Shown here in pieces: positions 1-10,821 of a DNA stretch of 64,000 nt. The stretch comes from Lepas anatifera (taxonomy: Eukaryota; Arthropoda; Thecostraca; Lepadidae). The notes beneath the pieces are model-generated. The model saw only the letters and a list, made by a program, of their open reading frames with translations, was not told the DNA's origin and ran no database searches. How positions within the stretch are numbered: position 1 is the first letter of the stretch; the number at the start of each line of letters is the position of its first letter. Location: NCBI GenBank assembly GCA_034440635.1, contig JAOTON010001478.1, forward strand, positions 2,768,144 to 2,832,143, given 5' to 3'. Position numbers and translations under genes: made by a program.

Positions 1-104
1 ACTGCTGAAAACACTCGCCTGTCAGTCGAACTGTTTGCCTAACGTACATTGTCACCGGCTTCTCCTGCGCCGGAGCGGCACCTGCCGAGGCCGCAGGCCG
101 AGGT
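1..104 (+). repeat. SINE-like tail fragment, copy of 5120-5223
   Basis: These bases match 5120-5223 almost base for base, ending in the same GC-rich stretch (CCGCAGGCCGAGGT) followed by a TGT/TTG-rich sequence. The same ending closes each of the four ~1.3-kb units at 3.6-9.4 kb. A fixed 3' end followed by a simple repeat is typical of a SINE or other retroposed repeat, but the head is outside the window, so the class is an inference. Confidence 0.7.
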
Positions 105-720
105 CTGTTGTCTGTTCTGAGCGGTGGTATCAGAGACTTAAAACTTTAGTGGATAGAAGGCACTTCCAAGTGAATAAGCACTATGGTTGTCAATTTTCAA
201 AATTTCCAACGTAAAATACTTTTCAAAGTGGTAATTTTTTCGGTTCATTTTTGCTTCACACCGGGGTTTAGGGTGGTTAGAGTCACTGGAGGGAAATGAA
301 ATTTTGCATGCAGCTAGGTAAAAGACATATGTCGACATTCCATCTGGTTAGATATCAATAAAACACCAATTTACCTTTACTAACATGCTGTTTCTCCACG
401 CATCGTTGTAGCACATTACCAGGCGTCACCCCCGCGGCCACGCCGCGGCAACTGCCGGCGATCGGAGCGGCCGGCTCTGTTTTTATGTGGTCTGGTAAAA
501 ACGTACCAAATACTTCCCATAATGCATCACAAGTAATTAGAGTACCGTAAAAGTCCGAGTTTACAATAAGAGCATTATGTTTCGGTTTTGGACCATGGGT
601 GAATCCAGGGAATAAGTAGTGTATGTGCCCCCTCCCCAACACCCGTCCCCCAACCCCCTCCCCCGGTCCCCTCCCCCAACCCCAATCGACCATTGGCGCC
701 CTCTGAAATTGTAAAGACAC
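105..720. other. no gene recognised
   Basis: I see no recognisable gene here. There is a GC-rich patch at about 425-480 and a C-rich/G-poor stretch at about 600-680 (runs of CCCCCAACC). The open frames here contain no recognisable motif. Confidence 0.5.
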
Positions 721-1030
721 GCCTCTAAAGGTCGATGGCGCTCCCTGAAATGTCGCTTCCCATACTCGGATCCAGGATTGCCTATCGGGGGCGAGGTGAA
801 AGAGGAAACTTCCTGGTGGGCGCTATCTGGACCAGGGACGCCACTTTTGGCCGTAAAAACCTATCAAGTAGGCCCTAAATCCTATCAGTGGGCGCCGATA
901 CCTGCATCTCGGGGAAAACGACATTTCAGGGGGTGCCATCGACTTTTCTAGGAGGTTCCGAGACAATTTCAGGGGGCGCTAAGATTCTATGGGGGGCACC
1001 TGTCCCCTTTCGCCCTTAGATCCGCCTACG
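721..1030 (+). repeat. dispersed repeat flanking the 50-bp minisatellite (left copy)
   Basis: It carries the phrase order 'AAAACCTATCA', 'GGGCGCC', 'TTCAGGGGG(T)GCCATCGA', 'ATTTCAGGGGGCGC' that recurs at 2161-2400 and at about 24335-24510. Three copies in the same order define an interspersed repeat. The left and right copies bracket the minisatellite, so the array may be an expansion inside one element. Confidence 0.65.
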
Positions 1031-1059
1031 TCGTTTCGGGGGGGGCATGGAGGTGGGGG

Positions 1060-2160
1060 TCGTTACGGGTGTGGGGCTAAGGAGCTCGAGCATAGGCGGA
1101 TCCAGGGCATCAGTACGGGGGTGGGGGCTAAGGAGCTCAGACATATGAGGATCCAGGACATCAGTACGGGGATTGGCCTGAGGAGCTCGATCATAGGCGG
1201 ATCCAGGACATCAGTTCGGGGTTGGGGCTAAGGAGCTCGAGCATAGGCGGAACAAGGACATCAGTACGAGGGTGGGGCTAAGGAGCTCGAGCATAGGCGG
1301 ATCCAGGACATCATTACGGGGGTGGGGCTAGGGAGCTCGAGCAAAGGCGGATCCAGGACATCAGTACGGGGGTGGGGCTAAGGAGCTCGAGCATAAGCGG
1401 ATCCAGGACATCAGTACGGGGGGTAAGGGCTAAGGAGTTCGAGCATAGGCAGATCCAGGACATCAGTACGGGGGTGGGACTAGGGAGCTTGAGCATAGGA
1501 GGATCCAGGACATCAGTACGGGGGTGGGGCTAAGGAGCTCGAGCATAAGCGGATCCATGACATCAGCACCGGGGTAGGGGCTAAGGAGTTCGAGCATAGG
1601 CGGATCCAGGACATCAGTACGGGGTTGGGGCTAGGGAGTTAGACCATAGGCGGATCCAGGACATCATTACGGGGTGGGGCTATAGAGCTCGAGCACAGGC
1701 GGATCCAGGACATCAGTACGGGGTGGGGCTAAGCAGTTCGAGCATAGGCGGATCCAGGACATCAGTACGGGGTTGGGGCTAAGGAGCTCGAGCATAGGCG
1801 GATCCAGGACATCAGTACGGGGGTGGGGCTAAGGAGCTCGAGCATAAGTGGATCCAGGACATCGGTACGGGGGTGGGGCTCGGGAGCTCGAGCATAGGCG
1901 GATCCAGGACATCAGTACGGGGGTGGGGCTAAGGAGATCGAGCATAGGCGGTTCCAGGACATCAATGCGGAGGTGGGGCTAAAGAGTTCGAGCATAGGCG
2001 GATCCAGGACATCAGTACGGGGGGTGGGGCTAAGGAGCTCGACCATAGGCGGATCCAGGACATCAGTATGGGGGTGGGGCTAAAGAGCTCGAGCATAGGC
2101 GGATCCAGGACATCAGTACGGGGGTGGGGCTAAGGGGCTCGGGTATAGGCGGATCAAGGA
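1060..2160 (+). repeat. 50-bp minisatellite, about 22 copies
   Basis: A 50-bp unit is repeated head to tail about 22 times with few changes. Each unit contains GGATCCAGGACATCAGTACG, then GGGGTGGGGCTAAGGAGCTC and GAGCATAGGC. The segment GGCGGATCCAGGA matches the terminal motif (CAGTGGCGGATCC type) of hAT-like elements seen elsewhere in the window. Open frames across it only reflect the absence of stops in the unit, not a gene. Confidence 0.95.
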
Positions 2161-2400
2161 TTTCCGATAGGGGAGAAACCTTCCCGGGGAAGGGGTGTAA
2201 TCCGGAATAGGTGGCCTCACTTTTGACCGGCAAAACCTATCAGGTGGACGCAAAATCCTTCCGATGGGCGCAGATTTTCGCATCTTAGGGGGGTGGGAAG
2301 TGACACTTCAGACGGTGCCATCGAATGTTTAAGGGGGCGCCGTGGCCATTTCAGGGGGCGCCGAGGGTCGATCAAGGGGGCACGTGCCCCCTATGCCCCC
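2161..2400 (+). repeat. dispersed repeat flanking the minisatellite (right copy)
   Basis: Same order of GGGGGCGCC blocks as 721-1030 and about 24335-24510. It starts where the 50-bp periodicity decays at about 2158 and ends in a C-rich block. Likely one arm of the element that hosts the minisatellite. Confidence 0.65.
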
Positions 2401-2625
2401 CCACCACCCTGAATTCACTTATTAGCTCGAGCATCCCCATCATTGCTTTGAAACATCCTCCGCCTATGCCATAGCTGTAGGCATTTTCACATGCGGATAT
2501 TAAGCCCCTTAGCCTCGCCCCTTGTATTCGCCACCGTGTTTAGACATATAAATGATATATAAATATCGTTGCTTTCTGTTCCATATTATCAAACAATACC
2601 AATGAGCGACAATCGGTCGTGCAGA

Positions 2626-3230
2626 TTTCGAATCTTGTCTTCAGGTCAATGAAAGGTCACTGCACATCCGCAGTGGAACTAATGGTAACAAAGGCCATCT
2701 CGGCAACCTACGGGTCGATTTTCTTGAAATTTTGTGAACAAGAGAATAGCACGGAATGTAAACCAAAAATGTCATATTGAAGCTGCACTGCTCTGCGCAT
2801 GCGCAGTAGAAATTATGAAAATAAGCCTTAAAGTTGAGGATGTTTCAGAGGAGGACATGAACAGAGAAGAGCCAACATGCTTAAATTTAGCTTGAATGTT
2901 TTGTCACCCTTGGTATTTACAAAGGTCAGTGCGCATGCGCATTAGATTTTATGGTCATGGAGGCTATCTCGGGAGGCAATAGACCGATTTTGCTAAAATG
3001 TTGCGAGTAAAAGCAGAATACAATCTGCTAATCCCAATTGACGGCATTATGACAGCACTGTGCTGCGCATGCGCAGTAGGTAATCTAAGGACTAAAGACT
3101 ATAAGGGATAATTTTGACCAGGAGACAAACACACGGGATACCAACATGCTTCAGTCAATTATAACGGAATCTTCACTCTCATTCACTGCAGACGTTACTG
3201 CGCATGCGCACTGGTAAATAGGGTAACCGA
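2626..3230. repeat. degenerate ~267-bp tandem repeat with four TGCGCATGCGCA palindromes
   Basis: The perfect 12-bp palindrome TGCGCATGCGCA occurs at 2794-2805, 2930-2941, 3064-3075 and 3199-3210, spaced 134-136 bp. Flanking text repeats with a longer period of about 267 bp: 'ATCTCGG...GACCGATTTT' near 2698 and 2965, and 'CCAACATGCTT' near 2872 and 3141. A decayed fifth palindrome lies near 2658. This is a two-unit tandem repeat with each unit itself bipartite. The palindrome equals the published NRF-1-type consensus (YGCGCAYGCGCR); any binding is inference. Confidence 0.8.
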
Positions 3231-3238
3231 ATCTAACT

Positions 3239-3395
3239 TATATAAATATATAGGACTTCTCCACTAGTGAAAATGAAAACGTTCGGGCTTTCGGCTATAT
3301 TTTTCAGCCTTCGTCAGCGGTGGTCGGATCGATCGGTGGACATAAGCTTCGAACGTTTTTCTTTTCACTAGTGGAGTCCTATATATTTATATAAT
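3239..3395. mobile_element. 157-bp inverted-repeat element (MITE- or Penelope-LTR-like)
   Basis: The ends are near-perfect inverted repeats: 3239-3273 against 3361-3395, differing by a 2-base insertion, with outer sequence TTATATAAATATATAGGACT. A second inner pair (AACGTTCG near 3278 and CGAACGTT near 3350) extends the symmetry. No target duplication is obvious. The GC-rich centre carries the hammerhead-like motif described separately. Small size and no coding content fit a MITE. The motif also suggests a remnant of a Penelope-like element, whose terminal repeats can be inverted and are known to carry hammerhead ribozymes. Confidence 0.7.
3275..3320 (-). ncRNA. hammerhead-ribozyme-like motif
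   Basis: On the minus strand the order is CTGACGA (3311-3317), a hairpin GGCT / AGCC closed by an A-rich loop, then GAAA, then GCCCGAACGTT. CUGANGA, stem II and GAAA are the conserved core of hammerhead ribozymes, and similar strings occur in Penelope-like elements. One unpaired A lies between the core and stem II, and I could not build convincing stems I and III. It may be decayed, dimer-dependent or coincidental. Confidence 0.3.
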
Positions 3396-3573
3396 TCATT
3401 CCATCCACTTATCATGTCATTTCGCGAATCTAACTTGGTAGCAAATAAGCTGAATTGGCTGAAAATCTGCAGGTACCTAAAGATGAAATATGGTCGGCAA
3501 GCCCATTATATTTTATCTTGTATTGCCTTTCTTCTGGGTATGCCCAATCTTTACTTAAAAACAAACTGTATAC

Positions 3574-4965
3574 GTGTGTCAGAGCCGCATGACGAAATCC
3601 ATGGAGCGAAGCGGATTGAGATTTCTCAAGAGGCTCTATTCTGGCCGCTTGGCGGTTCTGACAGTTGATGCCAGGGCTCTACAATTGTTTAGGGTGATAG
3701 CCCTTTTACGCCAGACGCCCAAACTAAGGCCCCCAAATCTAAGTTCAAAATGGTTTTTGAGAAATTTTGGAGCAAATGTTTTCACTTTTGTATTTTTCTC
3801 ATTTTTATTTCTTAAGCAACGAACTCGAAATTTTGCTCCTTTTGAATAAGCAGCATGGGCCACCTAAGACAAAAATTTCAAACTGGTCCGACAATATCTA
3901 TTACACCAAAACGGAGTATTTCTGATACAATCAAAAAAGCTACTGAAATTTGACGGCTGATTTATAAGCTCGAAATGTCAGAAGGCACACTGGGGTTAGT
4001 TTAAAGATGGCCACCTGGAGGCAGCTAGGTCAATTTTATTGTGCTTAGGCATATTTTCCAGTGGAAAACGTAAAATTCTGGCCCAGTTTTTGCCATTCTG
4101 CCGGAGGACTGCATTTGTTCTCCTTTCATTCAAATCTTAATATCTCGCGGTATAATGCACTGATTTCAATTTTCATTTCAGTTAATGAAAGAACATTGGT
4201 TGTGCCTGATGTTATTTGGAGATGGATGTCGTGATGTTGAAATTCATTGTTTTATATGTATAAATATAATTTTAGTAGAAAACCATTTATTTTTAGCTTC
4301 TCGGTTCCAAGCACATATCACTCAAAAGCTCAGAATTGACATGATTGAAAAGGAAAGTTACTTGAAGTCATTTCACACATTTACACTACCCACTTATCTC
4401 CAAAGGCTTTCGAGTAATTTGTCGGAAAACGTATTACAAGGTGCTAAATTTCTCGGACCATCTTCGTTTCTCACTATGGTTTCAAGTCCATAAAATAGAT
4501 GGAAGAGGATGAAATTTGGCACGAAGCAAGCTTACGGGCCTGGGTCGCCGATACAAATAATTCCAGGCCAACATAATGTTTGGTTCGTATTCTAGAAACA
4601 GCTTTATACCGTGCCTTTTCTATACGAACACAGCACACAGCACCCGGCGCCACGCCACGGCGCAATCCTCGGTTGAGTGATACCAAACAGTGACTTCCTG
4701 ACGGGTCACAGGTGTAAGGTAGTGGAAAGGAGCAGACTGTGGCAAACTGGTATAGTGGTTAGGCGCTCTGTCTCTTGATTAGGGGTGCCAGGTTCGAATC
4801 CTCGAGTGAATGTTCTCTCTTTATTAATTATTTCAAGGAAAAGAATGATAACACTTACAGGTTTATGAAGAGATACATTGCGAATGAAATATGGTTTGCT
4901 TTCAGCACATTGTCATGCGGCTCTCCTGCGCCAGTGGGGCGTTAGCCCAGGTCGCAGACCGGGGT
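3574..4965 (+). repeat. ~1.3-kb repeat unit A
   Basis: Most diverged of four related units (others at 5435, 6756 and 8071). Shared landmarks in order are: 'GGGTGATAGCCCTT' near the start, 'AATATCTCG/AC' and 'AATGAAAGAACATTG' in the middle, a tRNA-like segment (4741-4809), and the GC-rich ending 'GGGGCGTTAGCCCAGGTCGCAGACCG'-type sequence. Short open frames inside contain no recognisable domain. The head (3580-3655) resembles the 94-bp tandem unit at 5224. Function unknown; best read as a non-coding segmental repeat built around a tRNA-related sequence. Confidence 0.8.
4741..4809 (+). repeat. tRNA-Lys-like segment of unit A
   Basis: It contains an A-box-like stretch (TGGTATAGTGGTTAGG) and a perfect B box (GGTTCGAATCC), separated by an anticodon-arm-like CTCTTGA loop whose triplet would be CTT (lysine). 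The acceptor strands do not pair, so this is a tRNA-derived repeat rather than a working tRNA gene. Confidence 0.65.
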
Positions 4966-5119
4966 TTATTTACATGATGACATGAACAGAGGGCAAACGT
5001 GACGCAGTGTGCACAGACATGCTAATATAGGAAAATATGGGCCTAGACAGGGGATTGAATGGAGCCATAATGAGAACACAAAACCTAAAACTCCAACATT
5101 GCGTTGTTATAAGTATCAA

Positions 5120-5223
5120 ACTGCTGAAAACACTCGCCTGTCAATCGAACTATTTGGCTAACGTACATTGTCACTGGCTTCTTCTGCGCCGGAGCGGCAC
5201 CTGCCGAGGCCGCAGGCCGAGGT
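5120..5223 (+). repeat. SINE-like tail fragment
   Basis: Near-identical to 1-104 and shares its final ~40 bases with the ends of the four ~1.3-kb units. It ends directly at a duplicated 94-bp block. Confidence 0.7.
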
Positions 5224-5411
5224 CAGAGCCGCATGACGAAATCCATGGAGCGAAGCGCATTGAGATTTCTCAAGCGGCTCTATTCTGGCCGCTCAGACGG
5301 GTCTCGTCGTGGTCTGTCAGAGCCGCATGACGAAATCCATGGAGCGAAGCGCATTGAGATTTCTCAAGCGGCTCTATTCTGGCCGCTCAGACGGGTCTCG
5401 TCGTGGTCTGT
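5224..5411 (+). repeat. 94-bp direct tandem duplication
   Basis: Two essentially identical 94-bp copies (5224-5317, 5318-5411), each running from CAGAGCCGCATGACGAAATC to CGTCGTGGTCTGT. A third, diverged copy is at about 3580-3655. Identity is far higher than between the large units, so the duplication is recent. Confidence 0.9.
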
Positions 5412-5434
5412 TGTTGTTGTTGTTGTTGTTGTTG
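5409..5434 (+). repeat. (TTG)n microsatellite
   Basis: Eight TTG/TGT units at the junction between the 94-bp duplication and unit B. Shorter versions stand at the equivalent junctions near 6746 and 8076, as expected for the 3' tail of a retroposed repeat. Confidence 0.9.
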
Positions 5435-6745
5435 GCGTCTGTCAGTCCTGAGAATTGATGTCAGAGCTCTGGAATTTTGTAGGGTGATAGCCCTTCTGCT
5501 CCAGACACCCAAACTGAAGCCCGAGTTGAAATCCACAATAGTTTTTGAGAAATTTTGGCTCAAACTTTTCTGTTTTATATTTTTCTAATTTTTACTTCTT
5601 AACCTACGAACTTGAAACTTATGTCCTTTTCGAAAGATAACAAGGGCCAGCTAGGGAAAACGAATTGAGCTGATCCGACAATATTTATTGCGCGAAAACG
5701 CGGCATTTCTCACGCGAGCAAAAACCTGCTAAAAGTTGATGGCCGACTTGTGCGCTCGAAATGTCAGAAGACAGGCCTCAATTAGCTAAAAGGCAGTTAC
5801 CTAGGGGTAGCTAGGCAAATTTTGTAGTGCTTAGGCATAGTTTTGAGTGCAAAACGCAAAATTTTGACCTACTTTTTACAGTTCTTCCGGAAGACTGAAT
5901 TTTGGTTCATTTCATTTCAACGTTAATATCTCACAATCTAATTGACCGATTTGAGTTTTCATTTCAAATAATGAAAGAACATTGCTTCCGCCTGATAATA
6001 TTTGGAGATGGAAATGGTGAATGTGAAATTCTTTGTTTTATAGGCATAAATAGAAATTGAGTAAAAAAACTTTTTATTTGCATCTTCCTGGTTCCAAGCT
6101 CATGTCACTCACAAACTCAGAACTGACATGGCTGAATGGGAAAGTTAATTGCGGTCATTTCGCTCACTTATACTACCCACCTATCTCTAATGGCTTTCGA
6201 GTAATTAGTCCAAAATTTATTACAAGATGCTAAATTTCTCGGACCACCATTGCTTCTCACCATGGTTTCAAGTCCTTAAAATGGATGGAAGTCGAAGAAA
6301 TTTGGCATGAAGCTAGCTGAGGATCCTAGCTCGACGATACAAGTAATTTCAGCCCAAAGAATGCTTGGTTCGTCTTCCAGAAGCACATTTATATCGTGCC
6401 TTTCCGGGACAAGCACAGCACCCGGCGCCAGCGGCCCGGCATATTCGGCGGAGTTGTACCAGCCAGTGACCTCCTGACGGGTCACAGCTGTTCAGCTAGT
6501 GGGAGGGTGAGTGGTATGGCAGGGTGGTCTAGTGGTTAGAGGCCCTGTCTCTTGATCAGGTAGGTCCGGTTCGAATCCGGGGGTGACCACGTAATCTTTA
6601 TTGGTTATTTCAAAGAAAAGAATGATAAAACTGACTTGCAGGCTTATGAAGAGATACATTAAGAACGAAATATGGTTTGCTTTCAGCACATTGTCATGCG
6701 GCTCTCCTGCGCCGGTGGGGCGTTTGCCCAGGCCGCAGGCCGAGG
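5435..6745 (+). repeat. ~1.3-kb repeat unit B
   Basis: Very similar to unit C throughout (only scattered substitutions by eye), less to unit D, least to unit A. It ends in the conserved GC-rich tail (CAGGCCGCAGGCCGAGGT). The frames are closed by many stops and no protein motif is visible. Units B-D are head to tail without spacer, so they arose by tandem duplication after the tRNA-like segment was already inside. Confidence 0.9.
6518..6590 (+). repeat. tRNA-Lys-like segment of unit B
   Basis: A box TGGTCTAGTGGTTAGAGG, loop CTCTTGA (CTT triplet), B box GGTTCGAATCC with an extra base or two in the variable region. The T arm is intact, but the acceptor stem does not pair. tRNA-related repeat. 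Confidence 0.65.
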
Positions 6746-6755
6746 TTGTTGTTGG

Positions 6756-8070
6756 CGTCTGTCCGTCCTGAGAATTGATGTCAGAGCTCTGGAATTTTGT
6801 AGGGTGATAGCCCTTCTGCTCCAGACACCCAAACTGAAGCCCCGAGTCGAAATCCAAAATAGTTTTTGAGAAATTTTGGCTCAAACTTTTTCTGTTTTAT
6901 ATTTTTCTAATTTTTACTTCTTAACCTACGAACTTGAAATTTATGTCCTTTTCGAAAGATAACAAGGGCCAGCTAGGGAAAACGAATTGAGCTGATCCGA
7001 CAATATATATTGCGCGAAAACGCGGCTTTTCTCATGCGAGCAAAAAACCTGCTAAAAGTTGATGGCCGACTTGTGCGCTCGAAATGTCAGAAGACAGGCC
7101 TCAGTTAGCTGAAAGGCAGTTACCTAGGGGTAGCTAGGAAAATTTTGCAGTGCTTAGGCATAGTTTTGAGTGCAAAACGCAAAATTTTGACCTACTTTTT
7201 ACAGTTCTTCCGGAAGACTGAATTTTGGTTCATTTCATTTCAACGTTAATATCTCACAATCTAATTGACCGATTTGAGTTTTCATTTCAAATAATGAAAG
7301 AACATTGCTTCCGCCTGATAATATTTGGAGATGGAAGTTGTGAATGTGAAATTCTTTGTTTTATAGGCATAAATAGAAATTGAGTCAAAAAACTTTTTAT
7401 TTGCATCTTCCTGATTCCAAGCTCATGTCACTCACAAACTCAGAACTGACATGGCTGAAGAGGAAAGTTACTTGCGGTCATTTCGCTCACTTATACTTCC
7501 CACCTATCTCTAATGGCTTTCGAGTAATTAGTCCAAAATATATTACAAGATGCTAAAGTTCTCGGACCACCTTTGCTTCTCACCATGGTTTCAAGTCCTT
7601 AAAATGGATGGAAGTGGAAGTAATTTGGCATGAAGCTAGCTTACGATCCTAGCTCGACGATACAACTAATTTCAGCCCAAAAGAATGTTTGGTTCGTCTT
7701 CTAGAAGCACCTTTATATCGTGCCTTTTCGGGACAAGCACAGCACCCGGCGCCAGCGGCCCGGCATATTCGGCGGAGTTGTACTAGCCAGTGACCTCCTG
7801 ACGGGTCACAGCTGTTCAGCTAGTGGGAGGATGAGTAGTGTGGCGCGGTGGTCTAGTGGTTAGAGGCCCTGTCTCTTGATCAGGTAGGTCCGGTTCGAAT
7901 CCGGTGGTGACCACGTACTCTTTATTGGTTATTTCAAAGAAAAGAATGATAAAACTGACTTGCAGGCTTATGAAGAGATATATTAAGAACGAAATATGGT
8001 TAGCTTTCAGCACATTGTCATGCGGCTCTCCTGCGCCGGTGGGGCGTTAGCCCAGGTCGCAGACCGGAGT
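6756..8070 (+). repeat. ~1.3-kb repeat unit C
   Basis: Tandem neighbour of unit B with the same order of landmarks and the same end. It starts with GGCGTCTGTCCGTCCTGAG after a short TTG run. Confidence 0.9.
7842..7913 (+). repeat. tRNA-Lys-like segment of unit C
   Basis: Same A box, CTCTTGA loop and B box as in unit B. The acceptor 5' strand GGCGCGG does not pair with the 3' side GGTGACC. Confidence 0.65.
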
Positions 8071-9393
8071 CTGTCTGTTGTTGTCTGTCCCGCCTGAGAA
8101 TTGATGCCAGAGCTCTGCAAGTTTGTAGGGTGATAGCCCTCCTACGCCAGACTCCCAAACTAAGGCCCCGAGTCGAAATCTAAAATAGTTTTTGAAAAAT
8201 TTTGGCTCAAACGTTTTCTGTTTTATATTTTTCTAATGTTTACTCCTTAAGCTACGAGCTTGAAATTTATGTCCTTTTCAAAAGGGAACAAGGGCCAGCT
8301 AAGGAATAAAAATTGAGCTGGTCCGACAATATTTATCGCACGAAAACGCGGTATTTCTCACTCGAGCAAAAACCTACTTAAAGTTGATAGCCGACTTGGA
8401 CGCTCGAAATATCAGAAGGCACGCTTCAGTTAGCTGGAGGGCAGTTACCTAGGGGAAGCTAGGTCAATTTTCTTGTGCTTAGACATAGTTTTGAGTGCAA
8501 AAACTAAAATTTTGGCCTAGTTTTTGTCGTTTTCCCGGAAGACTGCATTTTTGCTCATTTCATTCCAACGTTAATATCTCGCAATCTAGTTGACGGATTT
8601 GAGTTTCCATTTCAGATAACGAAAGAACATTGCTTCCGCCTGATAATATTTGGAGATGGAAATTGCGATATTGAAATTCTTTGTTTTATAGGCATAACTA
8701 AAATTTGAGTAAAAAAACTTTTCATTTGCAACTTCCTGGTTCCGAGCTCATGTCACTCACAAACTCAGAAATGACATGGCTGGATAGGAAAGTTCCTTGC
8801 GGTCATTTCACTCACTTATACTACCCACTTATCTCTAATGGCTTTTGAGTAATTAGTCCAAAATGTATTACAAGATGCTAAATTTCTTGGACCACCTTTG
8901 CCTCTCACCATGGTTTCAAGTCCTTAAAACGGATGGAAGTGGAAGAAATTTGGCATGAAGCTAGCTTAGGATCTTAGCTAGACGATACAAGTAATTTCAG
9001 CCCAAAAGAATGCTTGGTTCGTCTTCTAGAAGCACCTTTATATCGTACCTTTTCGGGACAAACACAGCACCCGGTGCCAGCGTTCCGCCATATTCGGCTG
9101 AGTGGTACCGGCCAGTGACCTCCTGACGGGTCACAGGTGTTCGGCTAGTGGGAGGGTGCAAAGTATGGCACGGTTGTCTAGTGGTTAGAGGCACTGTCTC
9201 TTGATCAGGGGTGACCGGTTCGAATCCGGGGGTGACGGTGAGCTCTTTATTAGTTATTTCAAAGAAAATAATGATAAAACTGACTAACATGCTTATGAAG
9301 ATACATTGAGAGCGAAACATGGTTTGATTTCAGCACATTGTCATGTGGTTCTCCTGCGCCAAAATGGCGTTAGCCGAGGCCGCAGGCCGAGGT
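8071..9393 (+). repeat. ~1.3-kb repeat unit D
   Basis: Last unit of the array, visibly more diverged than B and C. It ends GAGGCCGCAGGCCGAGGT at 9393, after which the similarity stops. Confidence 0.88.
9167..9237 (+). repeat. tRNA-Lys-like segment of unit D
   Basis: A box TTGTCTAGTGGTTAGAGG, loop CTCTTGA, B box GGTTCGAATCC. The variable region is shorter than in B and C, closer to a normal tRNA, but the acceptor stem is still unpaired. Confidence 0.65.
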
Positions 9394-10821
9394 TCCTGTT
9401 GGGGTGGATAGATGCTCAGCATGTTTTTAAAGCATGTTCTTGATAACAGAGTCAAACATAGTGTTGCTATAGCCATTGTTGACTAGGAACTGGCGAACCC
9501 AGCTCAGCTCGCGATCGAACAGTTTCCAAGCGGAACTGTTTTTTCAGAGCCCGGTGAATATAAGCGCGCACAACACCTCTTTTGTAGTTTTCAGTGTGTG
9601 ACGAATACTATCAATCACGACTTTAAATCTCAGAATATTCTAAATCCAGCGATTATGATCCATAGCTTTGCTATAAAATATTGTGCCTTCCTTTTTGTGA
9701 ACATAGCTTTGAAAATCAAGGTCACAATACGCATGATCCGTTGTCAATTTAACATAAGTCCCATTCTTTGCTTAATTTAACAAAAAAAGTTCCATACCAT
9801 CGCTATAATTCCTCAACAAAACGTTTAAAAATACAGCAAGCATTATGCACGAGCATGCGAAAGGATCCTAGCACTAATGGTGGTGAGATCGTTACCCACC
9901 CACCATAGTATTATTCACAGCAAAATTATTGCTTAGGATAATTGAGCCATGTAATTGCGTCTGTTGTAGGGTACACAAACTGTCTAATATCGCAATAAAT
10001 TGTATGCTATACAAGTCATCCGCAGTGCCATATCGAAGGAGTTGATGGATGCAGATGCTGCGGCATACGTACCGGTGTACATGTATCTTCTCCAATGCCT
10101 GAGCACCGGTAACTATTTACGTTTTGAAATAAAATTATAACATCAACCGTGACATCAATTCAGTTTTAGTTTAGCAACACCTTTTTCTCTTATTTTTAGC
10201 ATCAGCATTAGGCTGTGTCACCCATCGCAGAACATGGTGCCTCTATGATTTTATCATGCCCCTCACGTCTAGGAACAATGCCGCACCATTCATTTTTTTC
10301 TTAAGTCTAAACTCCAACCTGCTCGTAGCCAGAGAAAATAGGGGTATCTCACACTAGCGCCGCCCCGTGGCTGTATTGCAAACTAAGGGCTCAACCGTAC
10401 TCGTCTGGCTTTAGATTAATTACTGATGGATAAAAATAGCAATTAGTGAGTCTAACAACAACCACTAGTTCTAGAAAGCTGCTGAAAATCATGCTGCACC
10501 TTCCATTTAGCTATGGTCTTTATCTTATGATCCACCTCCTCTGGCTGATCCAGCTCCAGAACGGAAGCATGACTTCCCTGTTAGGTACTTATCAGTGCGG
10601 CGGCCATGCTGCTTTCCCGAATAACAAATATGCAGGATTAAATCCTAACACATCCCAATTTCATTCAACTCCACTCTAAAAGAAAAAAATGAGCTTTTCG
10701 GAAGATCCGAAGGCTGATCTTCAAGTATCGAAATGCTTAAAATAGCAGTATATTCATCGTGATGAACAGAGCTTCAGTCGCTGATACAACACTGGCACGG
10801 TTGACAGGTAGGTACTACAAT
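9394..10821. other. no gene recognised
   Basis: AT-rich, with no protein motif in either strand's short frames. About 70 bases near 10205-10275 (AGGCTGTGTCA ... ATGATTTTATCATGCC) recur inverted at about 27180-27250, so at least this part is an old dispersed repeat. Confidence 0.5.

Noticed and set aside
1060..2160. CRISPR-like array
   Set aside because: Units are contiguous 50-bp repeats without unique spacers, and the setting is eukaryotic; it is a minisatellite.
4741..9237. Four functional tRNA-Lys genes
   Set aside because: A and B boxes and anticodon loop are present, but the acceptor stems do not pair and the units are repeats; treated as tRNA-derived.
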